DNA of 64,000 nt from Caulobacter sp. SL161 (GCF_026672375.1 NZ_JAPPRA010000001.1:3534001-3598000); one strand, 5' to 3'; shown: positions 45,930 to 54,643, counted from the first letter of the stretch. Numbers and translations are program-made. The notes: a model not told the origin generated them from the sequence alone.

Positions 45930-46271
45930 GGGGATGTTCCTTGTAGGCATAGGTGTTCGTCGTCCGGAACGCCCGGTCGACGATCAAATTTCGTTGGAAG
46001 TTCGGTAGGCGCGTCCGGCGCTCCTGGTCCAGGAGCAAGGAAAAGCAGGCCGAGCGGCAGCGAATTCGATACAACCATAAACAGGATTTTTCTGGGGATA
46101 TCAAGAGAAATACCGTCGCAGGTCTTTTTGCTGATTTCTCCAGATCGCGAATTCTGTCGAGAATATTTCCCTAGCAGCCCTTGCCGCCCGGCGCCGCGCG
46201 AGCCCTTAAGGGCCTTGCCAGACTCCTTTTTGCAATTCATTCTCAACTGCATCATCGCGAAGGAGACGACG
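45930..46271. other. 342-base gap: csp leader and micro-gene promoter
   Basis: No gene is seen. The left part should be the 5' leader of the minus-strand csp mRNA, and such leaders often carry thermosensitive structure. The right part is A+T-rich for this chromosome and ends in a Fur-like box and the ribosome site of the next gene. A GGAAC...CGTT pair here has a 21-base spacer, too long for an EcfG-type promoter. Confidence 0.6.
46231..46251 (+). promoter_or_regulatory. Fur-box-like site
   Basis: TGCAATTCATTCTCAACTGC(A) resembles the proteobacterial iron-responsive Fur box (TGCAATT-n-ATTCTCA..TGCA), with outer TGCA/TGCA dyad symmetry. It is 20 bases before the start of the following 50-residue ORF. 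Confidence 0.5.
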
Positions 46272-46424
46272 ATGGTTCTGCGAATGACCGGCGCCAGTTG
46301 GCTGGCCGCCATGATGCGGGTCGAGCGTGAGGAGAGCGGCGAGCTGAACGACGACGCCTGGCTGCTGTTTGGCCCCAGCGACCCGGCGGTGGTCGAGCGC
46401 CGGGAGCCGTCTTCGGACGAGTAA
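46272..46424 (+). CDS. 50-residue micro-protein behind Fur-like box
   Basis: 50 residues (starts MVLRMTGASW, ends EPSSDE) with an AAGGAGA ribosome site 6-7 bases upstream of ATG 46272. Amphipathic first half (SWLAAMMRVERE), acidic end. No family is recognised. Iron repression is suggested only by the upstream box. Confidence 0.5.
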   Translation: MVLRMTGASWLAAMMRVEREESGELNDDAWLLFGPSDPAVVERREPSSDE

Positions 46425-46775
46425 CGCGCCGGCCGGGCTCTGCCGCTCTGTCACGAAAGGGGCGCCCCGAAGCTACGCCTCCGGAAAACGAGCGAGGCCA
46501 AAACGCGTTCAGCGGGATGGGGCGGCTGGCGAAGGTCGAGCTTCTGGATGGGACCGTACGGTTGCTTTCGACCCTGGTCGGACGCTCGGAAAATCCTCCC
46601 CCCAGAGGGGGAGGAGGCCGAAGGCCGGAGGGGGAAGTGCTGCCGAGCCGGCTTCTTCCCCCTCCGTCGGCTTCGCCGACACCTCCCCCGCTTGGGGGAG
46701 GATTTGGTCCGCATTCCACCCCTAGCAGCCCGCGGCAAGGTCCTGTTCCGACCCCAGCCGCCCCGCCCTGAACGT
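46425..46775. other. 351-base gap holding a repeat element
   Basis: No gene is seen between the micro-gene and the convergent pgsA. It contains the inverted-repeat element at 46591-46705 and otherwise no supported feature. Confidence 0.6.
46591..46705. repeat. Intergenic inverted-repeat element (AAATCCTCCCCC family)
   Basis: Nearly the same sequence as the copy at 61633-61747, including the flanking GACGCTCGGA and the core CCGAAGGCCGGAGGGGGAAG. Outer arms AAATCCTCCCCCC and GGGGGAGGATTT. Confidence 0.85.
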
Positions 46776-47393
46776 CTAGGTCAGCGCCTTGCGGGCCGCT
46801 TCCCAGTATTGCGCGCCGGTGACCAGGGTGACCGCAGTGGCCAGCCACAGCAGGCCGTGGGCGATGAGCGTGAACCCGCCGACCAGGGCCGGCTCGGGCG
46901 GAAGGCCAAAGGCGCTCCACGAGGCCAGGATCATCTCGGCGCCGATCGCCACCAGCTGCAGGGTGGTCTTCCACTTGGCCAGCAGGGTCACCGGCAGCTT
47001 GACGCCCTTGCCCGCCCCGACCTCGCGCAGGGCGCTGACGGTGAACTCCCGGAACAGGATCAGGCCGGCCGGCAGTACGACCATGGGGTTGGGGCCCAGG
47101 GCCATCAGGCCCAGGAGCGCGCCGCAGACCAGGATCTTGTCGCCGATCGGGTCGAGGATCGCCCCCCAGACGCTGACCGCGTCCAGCTTGCGCGCCAGCC
47201 AGCCGTCGACGAAGTCGGTCACCGCCGCCACCACGAAGGCGTAGAAGGCCCAGCGCTCCAGACGAAACTGGGTCTCGGCCGTCAGCTGCTCGCTGACATA
47301 AGGCACGGCCCCGGCCGCCGCCGCCAGGGCGATGAACATGAACAGCGCCATGACGAGGCGCGAGCTGGTCAGGATGTTGGGCAACGCTTTCAT
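46776..47393 (-). CDS. pgsA: CDP-diacylglycerol-glycerol-3-phosphate phosphatidyltransferase
   Basis: 205 residues from ATG 47393 (MKALPNILTSSRLVMALF). The CDP-alcohol phosphotransferase motif DGWLARKLDAVSVWGAILDP followed by IGD is complete (DG-x2-AR-x8-G-x3-D-x3-D) and lies after the second helix; about six TM helices in all. It makes phosphatidylglycerol phosphate from CDP-diacylglycerol and glycerol 3-phosphate. It is divergent from the HWE kinase gene. Confidence 0.94.
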   Translation of the reverse strand: MKALPNILTSSRLVMALFMFIALAAAAGAVPYVSEQLTAETQFRLERWAFYAFVVAAVTDFVDGWLARKLDAVSVWGAILDPIGDKILVCGALLGLMALGPNPMVVLPAGLILFREFTVSALREVGAGKGVKLPVTLLAKWKTTLQLVAIGAEMILASWSAFGLPPEPALVGGFTLIAHGLLWLATAVTLVTGAQYWEAARKALT

Positions 47394-47554
47394 GCGCGCT
47401 TCATAACGCACAAACCGGCCGAAGGGATACCGGCCGCGGCCGGTTCGGGCGCGTTAACCACGCTGGGGGATTTTTCGGACGCGGGACGCGACTCGCTCCG
47501 ATATACAAAACCGGAGAGCGACACGGCGCTCTTGTCGATGCGGGCGCGCCAGGC

Positions 47555-49225
47555 ATGCCAGGGCTCGAAACGGCGGAACACGGCCTGCGCCGGCGCGTCA
47601 GCTCGGTGCGTGGCCGCTTGGTGCTTCTGACCGTCAGCCTGTTGGTTCCGGCCCTGCTGGCGATGGGCTTCCTGCTGGCCGGCGCCGATCGCGAGTCGCG
47701 CGGACGCCTTTACCAGCAGCTGCTGACCACCGCCCGCGCGCTGAACGGCGCCGTCGACCGCCAGGCCGCCACCGGGATCTCGGTCGCCGAGACCCTGGCC
47801 ACCGACGAGGCCCTTCTCGCCGGCGACTGGGCTGGGTTCCACGCCCGGGCGCGACGGGCCATGGAGCGCCGCACAGGCTGGATCGTCGTGGCCGACGCCA
47901 ACGGCCAGCAGGTGCTCAACACCCTGGTTCCCTATGGCCGTCGCCTGCCCCGCATCCAGCGCACGCCCGAAGAGACCAAGGCTTTTCTGGCCGGGCGCAG
48001 CAAGGTCTCGGACCTGCTGGCCGGCCCTGTCGCCGGCACGCCGGTGATCACGGTCGGCACGCCGATCACCGTCAAGGGCCAGTTCTATGTGCTGTCCTAT
48101 GTGGTGGACGCCGCGTCGTTCACCTCGGTGTTCCGCCAGCAGCGGGTGCCGGACACCTGGGTGGCGACCCTGCTGGACAACCGGCAGCAGGTGATCGCCC
48201 GCTCGCGGCTCAATGAGAAGTTCACCGGCGCCCAGGCCTCGGCCGACATGACCGAGAACCTGCGCCACTCCGCCGAGGGGGTGAACAAGAGCACCTCCCT
48301 GGAAGGCGTTCCGACCAGGGTCGCCTACACCCGCTCGCCACAGACGGGCTGGACCCTGGTGGTGTCCATTCCGCGCAAGGAGCTGGCCAGCACCGTCAAT
48401 CGCTCGGTCGCGGTCGGCACCGGGATCTTCCTGCTGCTCCTGGTGCTGGGCTTGTGGCTGGCGCTGGTCTATTCGCGGCGGATCAACCGCGACATGCGCC
48501 GGCTGGTGCGCGACGCCTCGGCGATCGGGCGCGGCGAGTCGCTGCAGCCGGCGCCCCGCGACAGCCTGGAGGAGATCGCCGCCGTTCACGCCGCCCTGCT
48601 GACCGCCTCGGAGGAGCTGAAGGCCCGCGAGGAACGCCAGGGCGTGATGATCAACGAGCTGAACCACCGGGTGAAGAACACGCTGGCCACGGTGCAGGCC
48701 CTGGCCCGCCAGACCTTCGCCAAGGTCGACGGCGCGCCGCTGGGCGTCTTTACCGATCGTCTGATCGCCCTGTCCGGCGCCCATGATCTCCTGACCCGCA
48801 CCGGCTGGCGCGAGGCCGACATGGCCGCGCTGATAGAGGCCAGCCTCGGCGCGCATGGCGATCGCGTGGATCGCGAGGGTCCCACCGTCGCCCTGGCCCC
48901 GCATACGGCCGTCGGCCTGTCGATGGTGTTCCACGAACTGGCCACCAACAGCGCCAAGTACGGCGCGCTGTCGGCGCCGGGCGGGCGCGTGGCCCTGACC
49001 TGGCGGCGCGATCCGGTCAGCGACACCCTGTTCTTCACCTGGCGGGACGTCGGCGGCCCGCAGGTCATCCCGCCCGCCTCGCTGGGCTTTGGCACCCGCC
49101 TGATCGAAAGCTCCATCCGGCGCGAGCAGAAGGGTCAGGCCCGCTTCGACTTCCTGCCCGACGGCCTGGTGTTCGAGGCCTCGCTGCCGCTGCCCGAGGC
49201 GGTGCGCTGGAGCAATCCGCTCTGA
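47555..49225 (+). CDS. HWE/HisKA_2 family sensor histidine kinase
   Basis: 556 residues. TM helix ~21-43, a periplasmic sensor ~50-280 of the Cache type, second TM ~285-306, HAMP-like linker, then the kinase with His371 in ELNHRVKNTLATVQALARQ and an N-box MVFHELATNSAKYGALS, both typical of HWE kinases. It has no receiver and should signal to a separate regulator. The downstream P-loop kinase gene overlaps its stop by one base (TGATG). Confidence 0.9.
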   Translation: MPGLETAEHGLRRRVSSVRGRLVLLTVSLLVPALLAMGFLLAGADRESRGRLYQQLLTTARALNGAVDRQAATGISVAETLATDEALLAGDWAGFHARARRAMERRTGWIVVADANGQQVLNTLVPYGRRLPRIQRTPEETKAFLAGRSKVSDLLAGPVAGTPVITVGTPITVKGQFYVLSYVVDAASFTSVFRQQRVPDTWVATLLDNRQQVIARSRLNEKFTGAQASADMTENLRHSAEGVNKSTSLEGVPTRVAYTRSPQTGWTLVVSIPRKELASTVNRSVAVGTGIFLLLLVLGLWLALVYSRRINRDMRRLVRDASAIGRGESLQPAPRDSLEEIAAVHAALLTASEELKAREERQGVMINELNHRVKNTLATVQALARQTFAKVDGAPLGVFTDRLIALSGAHDLLTRTGWREADMAALIEASLGAHGDRVDREGPTVALAPHTAVGLSMVFHELATNSAKYGALSAPGGRVALTWRRDPVSDTLFFTWRDVGGPQVIPPASLGFGTRLIESSIRREQKGQARFDFLPDGLVFEASLPLPEAVRWSNPL

Positions 49226-50127
49226 TGGCCCCGTCGCCGGCCGATACGGCCGCCGCCTTGGCGCGCTTCATCGATCAGGAACGCCTGCCGCCCGCCTTCG
49301 CCGCCCTGGCCCAGCGCCTGCACCAGCCCCTGGCCGCGCGGATCGCCGAGTGGGCGCAGGGGCGGGACGAGCCGCTGGTCGTCGGGGTCTGCGGTCCCCA
49401 GGGCTCGGGCAAGTCGACCCTGGCCGCGCTGCTGGCTCGACTGCTGGCGGACCGGGGCCTGCGGACGGCGCCCCTCTCGCTCGACGATCTTTACCTGCCG
49501 CGCGCCGCGCGAGAGCGCCTGGCCCGCGAGGTCCATCCGCTGCTGCGGACACGCGGGGTTCCCGGCACGCACGACCCGGCGCTGGGGCTGGCGGTGCTGG
49601 ACGCCCTGGCGCGGCCGGGCCCGACGCCGCTGCCGCGCTTCGACAAGGCCGCCGACGACCGCGCGCCGCAGGCCGACTGGCCGATCTTCGATGGCCCCGC
49701 CGATGTCGTCTTGCTGGAAGGCTGGTGCGTGGGCGCCCGCCCGCAGTCGCCCGAGGCCCTCGCCGCGCCCGTCAACGCCCTGGAGGCCGCCGAAGACCCG
49801 GACGGCGCCTGGCGCGCCTTCGCCAACGACGCCCTGGCGGGCCCCTACCGCGCCCTCTTCGACCGCATCGACCGCCTGGTGCTGCTGACCGCGCCGGACT
49901 TCGCGACCGTCCGCGCCTGGCGGGGCGAGCAGGAGCTCAAGCTGCGCTCGCGCCTGGCCGCCGAGGGCCGCAACGCCGCGCGGACCATGGACGCCGCCGC
50001 CCTTGACCGTTTCCTGGCGCACTATCAGCGCCTGACCGAATGGATCGCCCAGGATCTGCCCGCGATCGCCGACATCGCCGTCACCCTGGACGCCCACCGA
50101 TGGCCCGCCAAGACGCGCGGCCTATAG
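49225..50127 (+). CDS. P-loop kinase, D-glycerate 3-kinase-like
   Basis: 300 residues. P-loop GPQGSGKST at residues 57-65, a LSLDDLYLPRAAR motif, and GTHDPALGL and EGWCVGARP segments typical of the glycerate/pantothenate/uridine-like kinase group; D-glycerate 3-kinase (GLYK-type) is the closest I recognise. It phosphorylates a small hydroxy substrate with ATP. The one-base overlap with the HWE kinase gene is unexpected for a metabolic enzyme. Substrate not proven. Confidence 0.72.
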   Translation: MAPSPADTAAALARFIDQERLPPAFAALAQRLHQPLAARIAEWAQGRDEPLVVGVCGPQGSGKSTLAALLARLLADRGLRTAPLSLDDLYLPRAARERLAREVHPLLRTRGVPGTHDPALGLAVLDALARPGPTPLPRFDKAADDRAPQADWPIFDGPADVVLLEGWCVGARPQSPEALAAPVNALEAAEDPDGAWRAFANDALAGPYRALFDRIDRLVLLTAPDFATVRAWRGEQELKLRSRLAAEGRNAARTMDAAALDRFLAHYQRLTEWIAQDLPAIADIAVTLDAHRWPAKTRGL

Positions 50128-50137
50128 TGGCCCGGCC

Positions 50138-50584
50138 ATGACCGCCTTCTCCAACGCCGACATCGCCGCGCTCGCCCGGCGCCTGCTGGACCACAGCCTG
50201 CCCAAGGCCGAGTGGACCCACGCCGCCCACCTGACCGCCACCCTGCGGCTGGTGCGCACGCGCAATGCGGACCTGGAGCGGGACTTGCCCAACATCATCC
50301 GCACCTACAATGTCGCGGTCGGCGGGGTGAACGACGACAAGAGCGGCTATCACGAGACCATCACCCAGGCCTATCTGGCCGCGATCCGCGCTTTCGACGC
50401 CGCCCTGCCACCCGGTCTGGACGACGCCGAGGCCGCCCGCCGGCTGATGGCCTCCGCGCTCGGCGACAAGGATTGGCCGCTGACCCATTGGTCCCGCGAG
50501 CGCCTGTTCTCGCCGGAAGCGCGCCTGGGCTGGGTCGATCCGGACCTGCGCCCGCTGGACTATCCGCCGGCGACCACGGGCTGA
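50138..50584 (+). CDS. Conserved-type hypothetical protein
   Basis: 148 residues, soluble and helical, with WTHAAHLTATLRLVR and WPLTHWSRERLFSPEARLGWVDPD as the most distinctive segments. Pairs of His/Asp (THAAH, GYHETITQAY) might bind a metal. No family name can be given. It follows the P-loop kinase by ten bases and precedes the nadA control region. Confidence 0.6.
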   Translation: MTAFSNADIAALARRLLDHSLPKAEWTHAAHLTATLRLVRTRNADLERDLPNIIRTYNVAVGGVNDDKSGYHETITQAYLAAIRAFDAALPPGLDDAEAARRLMASALGDKDWPLTHWSRERLFSPEARLGWVDPDLRPLDYPPATTG

Positions 50585-50638
50585 GATACGACGGATTTGC
50601 AATCGCGGCCGTGGACGGCTATATGTGAATTATCAGTT

Positions 50639-50655
50639 ATGCTCATTTTCAGCAT
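50639..50655. promoter_or_regulatory. Upstream nadA palindrome
   Basis: ATGCTCATTTTCAGCAT is nearly the same 17-base dyad as the site at 50722. Seven-base arms with one mismatch; outer TT..AA extends the symmetry. Probably a repressor operator for NAD synthesis genes. Confidence 0.7.
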
Positions 50656-50662
50656 AACCCCG

Positions 50663-50709
50663 ACGCCGGAACCCGACTGGAACGATCGTGACGGTCCCGG
50701 CGTTTTTTT
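50663..50709 (+). terminator. Terminator-like hairpin before nadA
   Basis: Arms ACGCCGGaACC and GGTcCCGGCGT (one mismatch each) around a 19-base loop, with seven T at the end. It either ends the preceding gene or acts as an attenuator inside the nadA leader. Confidence 0.7.
50679..50704 (+). promoter_or_regulatory. Possible EcfG-type promoter inside hairpin
   Basis: GGAAC at 50679-50683, 17 bases, then CGTT at 50701-50704. This spacing is allowed for general-stress promoters. It overlaps the hairpin, so it may be coincidental. Confidence 0.35.
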
Positions 50710-50721
50710 GAGGCCCTGGAA

Positions 50722-50738
50722 ATGCTCACTTTGAGCAT
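50722..50738. promoter_or_regulatory. nadA-proximal palindrome
   Basis: ATGCTCACTTTGAGCAT, a perfect 7-3-7 inverted repeat, 13 bases before the nadA ATG and just ahead of GGAGG. Binding here would block ribosome-site transcription; it pairs with the site at 50639, 83 bp upstream. Confidence 0.75.
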
Positions 50739-50751
50739 AACGGAGGATCAG

Positions 50752-51849
50752 ATGGCCGACGGGTTCGCTCCCGCCCCCTTCAACGGGGTCTTCACGCCCG
50801 AGATCGAGGCGCAGACCGCGCCCGTCTGGGAGAAGGTCAAGCACCACGTCACCCCGATGGAGTGGCGCACGCAGGCGCCGCTGATCGTCGAGATCAACCG
50901 CCTCAAGCGCGAGAAGAACGCCGCCATCCTGGCCCACAACTACATGACGCCGGACATCTTCCACGGCGTGGGCGACTTCGTGGGCGACAGCCTCGCGCTC
51001 GCCAAGGAGGCCGCCAAGAGCGACGCCCAGATCATCGTCCAGGCGGGCGTGCACTTCATGGCCGAGACCAGCAAGGTCCTGAGCCCTGAGAAGAAGATCC
51101 TGATCCCCGACCTGAAGGCCGGCTGCAGCCTCGCCTCCTCGATCACCGGCGCCGACGTGCGACTGATCAAGCAGCGCTATCCGGGCGTGCCGGTCGTCAC
51201 CTACGTCAACACCACCGCCGACGTGAAGGCTGAGACCGACATCTGCTGCACCAGCGCCAACGCCGTGCAGGTGGTCGAGTGGGCCGCAAAGGAATGGGGG
51301 ACCGACAAGGTCATCCTGATCCCCGACGAGTTCCTGGCCCGCAACGTCGCCCGCCAGACGGACGTCAAGATCATCGCCTGGGCCGGCCACTGCGAAGTCC
51401 ACAAGCGCTTCACCGCCCAGGACATCGCCGACATGCGGTCGGCCTGGCCCGGCGCCGAAGTGCTGGCTCACCCCGAGTGCCCGGCCGAGATCCTGGAAGC
51501 CGCCGACTTCGCCGGCTCCACGGCCGCCATGAACGACTATGTCGCCGCCAAGAAGCCGGCCCAGGTGGTGCTGATCACCGAGTGCTCGATGGCCAGCAAC
51601 GTCCAGGCCGAAAGCCCCGCGACCCAGTTCATCGGCCCCTGCAACATGTGCCCGCACATGAAGCGGATCACGCTGCAGAACATCTACGACGCTCTGGTGC
51701 ACGAGCAGTACGAGGTCACCGTCGACGCCGAGGTCCTCGACCGCGCGCGTCTGGCTGTCCAGCGGATGATCGACCTGCCGCCCCCGGCCGTTCCGGCGCG
51801 GTACGACCTGGTGAAGGCCAAGCATCACGTGGATGTGGAGCTGATTTAG
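50752..51849 (+). CDS. nadA: Quinolinate synthase
   Basis: 365 residues from ATG 50752 ([10 protein letters not shown]), behind GGAGGATCAG; the frame is open to 50722. Conserved segments: [29 protein letters not shown], the [10 protein letters not shown] and later [15 protein letters not shown] cysteine motifs that hold a [4Fe-4S] cluster. It condenses iminoaspartate with dihydroxyacetone phosphate to quinolinate. First gene of the NAD operon; a single base overlap with the small gene that follows. Confidence 0.95.
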   Translation: MADGFAPAPFNGVFTPEIEAQTAPVWEKVKHHVTPMEWRTQAPLIVEINRLKREKNAAILAHNYMTPDIFHGVGDFVGDSLALAKEAAKSDAQIIVQAGVHFMAETSKVLSPEKKILIPDLKAGCSLASSITGADVRLIKQRYPGVPVVTYVNTTADVKAETDICCTSANAVQVVEWAAKEWGTDKVILIPDEFLARNVARQTDVKIIAWAGHCEVHKRFTAQDIADMRSAWPGAEVLAHPECPAEILEAADFAGSTAAMNDYVAAKKPAQVVLITECSMASNVQAESPATQFIGPCNMCPHMKRITLQNIYDALVHEQYEVTVDAEVLDRARLAVQRMIDLPPPAVPARYDLVKAKHHVDVELI

Positions 51850-52124
51850 TGCGGCCGAAGTCGGTCAGCGAACTAGAGGCTTGGCTGGCAGCGCAAGGCG
51901 GTGACCAGACCTATTTCTGCTTCGATGACTGCCATCTGGCCTACGACGCCTACTGCCTGACGCCCCGCGCGACCAAAGCCGGGACTGTCTGGGAGACCTA
52001 TTACACGGAGGGACGAGGTCAGGCCGACCTGCGGACCTTCGCCGATGAAGCCACCGCCTGCGCCTACTTTCTGTCCTGGGTCGAAGATCAAGGACTGGCT
52101 CGGAAAGCGACCAATGACGCTTGA
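51849..52124 (+). CDS. Small protein between nadA and nadB, unknown
   Basis: 91 residues from GTG 51849. The GTG overlaps the nadA TAG by one base and its end overlaps the nadB start by eleven bases, so it is fully embedded in the NAD operon. Visible: CFDDCHLAYDAYCL with three Cys and a His, then WETYYTEGRG and ACAYFLSWV. The Cys/His cluster could bind metal. No family recognised; it might assist the NadA iron-sulfur cluster, but that is a guess. Confidence 0.62.
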   Translation: MRPKSVSELEAWLAAQGGDQTYFCFDDCHLAYDAYCLTPRATKAGTVWETYYTEGRGQADLRTFADEATACAYFLSWVEDQGLARKATNDA

Positions 52125-53631
52125 GACGCTCACCTTCGACGGCCCCGTCATCCTCGGCGCAGGCCTGGCCGGTCTCACCGCCGCGCTCGCCGCGAAGACG
52201 GCGTTCGTCCTGTCGCCGACGCCGCTGGCCACCGGCTGCTCCAGCGCCTGGGCGCAGGGCGGCATGGCCGCAGCGCTGTCGGGCGACGACACACCCGCGC
52301 TCCACGCCGCCGACACGATCGCGGCGGGCGCGGGTCTGTGCGACCCCGAAGCTGTCGACCTCCTCACCCGCGAGGGCCCGCAGGCCGTGCGTGACCTCGC
52401 CGCCCTCGGCGCGCCGTTCGATCGCAAGGCTGACCATGGCTTCGTGCTCAGCCTCGAGGCCGCCCACTCGGCCGCCCGCGTCGCCCGGGTCGGCGGCGAC
52501 GGGGCCGGCGCGGCGATCATGGCCGCCGTCGTGGCGGCGGTCCGCGCCACACCGGGCATCGAGGTCCGCGAAAACGCCCGCGCTCGCCGCCTGTTGCAGG
52601 ACGTGAGCGGCCGCGTCGTCGGCGTGCTGGCCGATGTCGACGGCGCCCTGGTCGAGATCCGCTCGACCGCCGTGATCCTGGCCACCGGCGGCGTCGGCGG
52701 GCTCTACGCCGTGACCACTACGCCCGCCCAGGTTCGCGGCGAGGGCCTCGGCCTAGCCGCCCTGGCCGGGGCGATGATCGCCGATCCGGAGTTCGTGCAG
52801 TTCCACCCCACCGCCATCGACATCGGCCGCGACCCCGCGCCCCTGGCCACCGAGGCCCTGCGCGGCGAGGGCGCGATCCTGCGTAATGCTGATGGCAAGG
52901 CCTTCATGGCCGACTACCACCCGGCCAAGGAGCTGGCGCCGCGCGACGTCGTCGCCCGCGCGATCCACGCCGAGCGCACGGCCGGGCGCGGCGCGTTCCT
53001 CGACGCGACGCAGGCCGTCGGGGCGCACTTCCCCCATGAGTTCCCGGCCGTGTTCGAGACCTGCATGAGCGCGGGGATCGACCCGCGCCGGCAGATGATC
53101 CCGGTCACGCCCGCCGTGCACTACCATATGGGCGGGGTCGCCACCGACCTTGACGGCCGCGCCAGCCTGCCGGGCCTCTACGCCGCCGGCGAGTGCGCCT
53201 CGACCGGCGTCCAGGGCGCCAACCGCCTGGCCTCCAACAGCCTCTTGGAAGCGGCCGTGTTCGGCGCCCGAGCCGGTCGTGCGGCGGCGGCGGAGAGGAC
53301 GCCCGGCGGCGAGCCGATTGACCTCACGCCCCTGCCCGACCTGCCCGACGCCGCCCTCCAGACCCTGCGACAGGCCATGAGCCGCGACGCCGGGGTGCTG
53401 CGCGAGGCGGCGGGTCTGGCGCGGCTGCTGACCCAGGTCGAGGCGCTGGAGGCCGCCTACGGCCCCTGCCCCACCGTGGTCGCCGCGCGCCTGATCGTCG
53501 ACGGCGCCCTGGCCCGCCGCGAAAGCCGAGGCGGCCACTACCGCTCGGACTTCCCGGCGACCGGCGAGGCCGTCCGCACCTTCGTCACGCTGGCCGGCGC
53601 CGACGCGGCGCTGCGCTACGCCGCCGAGTGA
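52114..53631 (+). CDS. nadB: L-aspartate oxidase
   Basis: 505 residues from ATG 52114. FAD site VILGAGLAGLTAALAAK, substrate/flavin motifs SSAWAQGGMAAAL and the GEGAILRNADGKAFM segment, and HYHMGGVATDLDGRASLPGLYAAGECASTGVQGANRLASNS, matching flavoprotein aspartate oxidases. It makes iminoaspartate for NadA. Third gene of the operon; four bases before nadC. Confidence 0.95.
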   Translation: MTLETLTFDGPVILGAGLAGLTAALAAKTAFVLSPTPLATGCSSAWAQGGMAAALSGDDTPALHAADTIAAGAGLCDPEAVDLLTREGPQAVRDLAALGAPFDRKADHGFVLSLEAAHSAARVARVGGDGAGAAIMAAVVAAVRATPGIEVRENARARRLLQDVSGRVVGVLADVDGALVEIRSTAVILATGGVGGLYAVTTTPAQVRGEGLGLAALAGAMIADPEFVQFHPTAIDIGRDPAPLATEALRGEGAILRNADGKAFMADYHPAKELAPRDVVARAIHAERTAGRGAFLDATQAVGAHFPHEFPAVFETCMSAGIDPRRQMIPVTPAVHYHMGGVATDLDGRASLPGLYAAGECASTGVQGANRLASNSLLEAAVFGARAGRAAAAERTPGGEPIDLTPLPDLPDAALQTLRQAMSRDAGVLREAAGLARLLTQVEALEAAYGPCPTVVAARLIVDGALARRESRGGHYRSDFPATGEAVRTFVTLAGADAALRYAAE

Positions 53632-53635
53632 TCCA

Positions 53636-54493
53636 ATGACCGTGACCGCCCTCTCGCCCCTGCCCGACCTGCTCGTCCGTCCGATCGTCGATCTGGCCCT
53701 GGCCGAGGACCTGGGCCGCGCCGGCGACATCACCGGTCAGGCCTGTATCGATCCCGACGCCCGACTGTCGGTGGCCTTCGTCAGCCGGCAGGACGGCCGG
53801 GTCTCGGGCCTGTCGTGCGCACGCCTTGCCCTGGCGGCGATGGACCCGACCGCGACCTTCGAAGTGGCCACGCCCGACGGCGCAGACGTGACGCCGGGCG
53901 CGGTGCTGGCTCGGGCCGAGGGCAATGCGCGCGCCGTACTGATCGCTGAGCGCACGGGGCTGAACCTGCTGGGCCGGATGTCGGGGATCGCCACCCTGAC
54001 GCGCTCTTACGTCCGCCTAGTCGAGGGGACGGGCGCCACCATCGTCGACACGCGCAAGACCACCCCCGGCCTGCGGGCGCTGGAAAAGTACGCGGTGCGC
54101 TGCGGCGGCGGGGTCAACCACCGCTTTGGCCTGGATGACGCGATCCTGATCAAGGACAACCATGTCGCCGCCTGCGGCGGGGTCGGCGAAGCCGTCCGCC
54201 GGGCCCGCGCCCACGCCGGTCACCTCGTCAAGGTCGAGGTCGAGGTCGACGGCCTCGATCAGCTGGAAGAAGCCCTCAAGCACGGCCCCGACGTGGTGAT
54301 GCTGGACAATTTCAGCCTGGCCGACCTGCGCGCCGCCGTGTCCCTGGCCAAGGGCCGGGCGGTGCTGGAGGCCTCGGGCGGGGTGAACCTGACCACTGTG
54401 CGCGCGATCGCGGAGACCGGCGTGGACGTGATCAGCGTCGGGGCGCTGACGCACTCGGCGCCGGTGCTGGATATCGGGCTGGACGCCGTCTGA
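53636..54493 (+). CDS. nadC: Quinolinate phosphoribosyltransferase
   Basis: 285 residues. Active-site segments VDTRKTTPGLRALEKYAVR, GGGVNHRFGLDDAILIKDNH, VEVEVDGLDQLEEALKH and ASGGVNLTTVRAIAETGVDVISVGALTHS are all present. It converts quinolinate and PRPP to nicotinate mononucleotide, completing the de novo NAD branch started by NadB and NadA. The last gene of the operon; a hairpin repeat follows. Confidence 0.96.
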   Translation: MTVTALSPLPDLLVRPIVDLALAEDLGRAGDITGQACIDPDARLSVAFVSRQDGRVSGLSCARLALAAMDPTATFEVATPDGADVTPGAVLARAEGNARAVLIAERTGLNLLGRMSGIATLTRSYVRLVEGTGATIVDTRKTTPGLRALEKYAVRCGGGVNHRFGLDDAILIKDNHVAACGGVGEAVRRARAHAGHLVKVEVEVDGLDQLEEALKHGPDVVMLDNFSLADLRAAVSLAKGRAVLEASGGVNLTTVRAIAETGVDVISVGALTHSAPVLDIGLDAV

Positions 54494-54522
54494 GGGGCAA
54501 AGCGCGCCATAGCAAAAACAGG

Positions 54523-54636
54523 TGTCATCCCGGACGGCCCGCAGGGCCGATCCGGGACCCAGGAGTTGCAAGAGCGCAGCACCCGCCGCCCCTGGGTCCC
54601 GGCTCTCCGCGCTCCGCGCTGCGGCCGGGATGACAC
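54523..54636. repeat. GTGTCATCCCGG inverted repeat
   Basis: Long arms TGTCATCCCGGACGGCCCGC.. and ..GGCCGGGATGACA with inner GGGACCCAGG / CCTGGGTCCC. Larger relative of 26063-26103. It lies between convergent nadC and the MAPEG gene. Confidence 0.75.
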
Positions 54637-54643
54637 GGATTTT

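Noticed and set aside
45996-46020. GGAAC...CGTT pair in the csp leader
   Set aside because: The spacer is 21 bases, outside the 16-17 of EcfG-type promoters.
50585-50751. NAD-type riboswitch before nadA
   Set aside because: The region is dominated by protein-type dyads and a simple hairpin; I cannot match it to a known NAD riboswitch core by eye.
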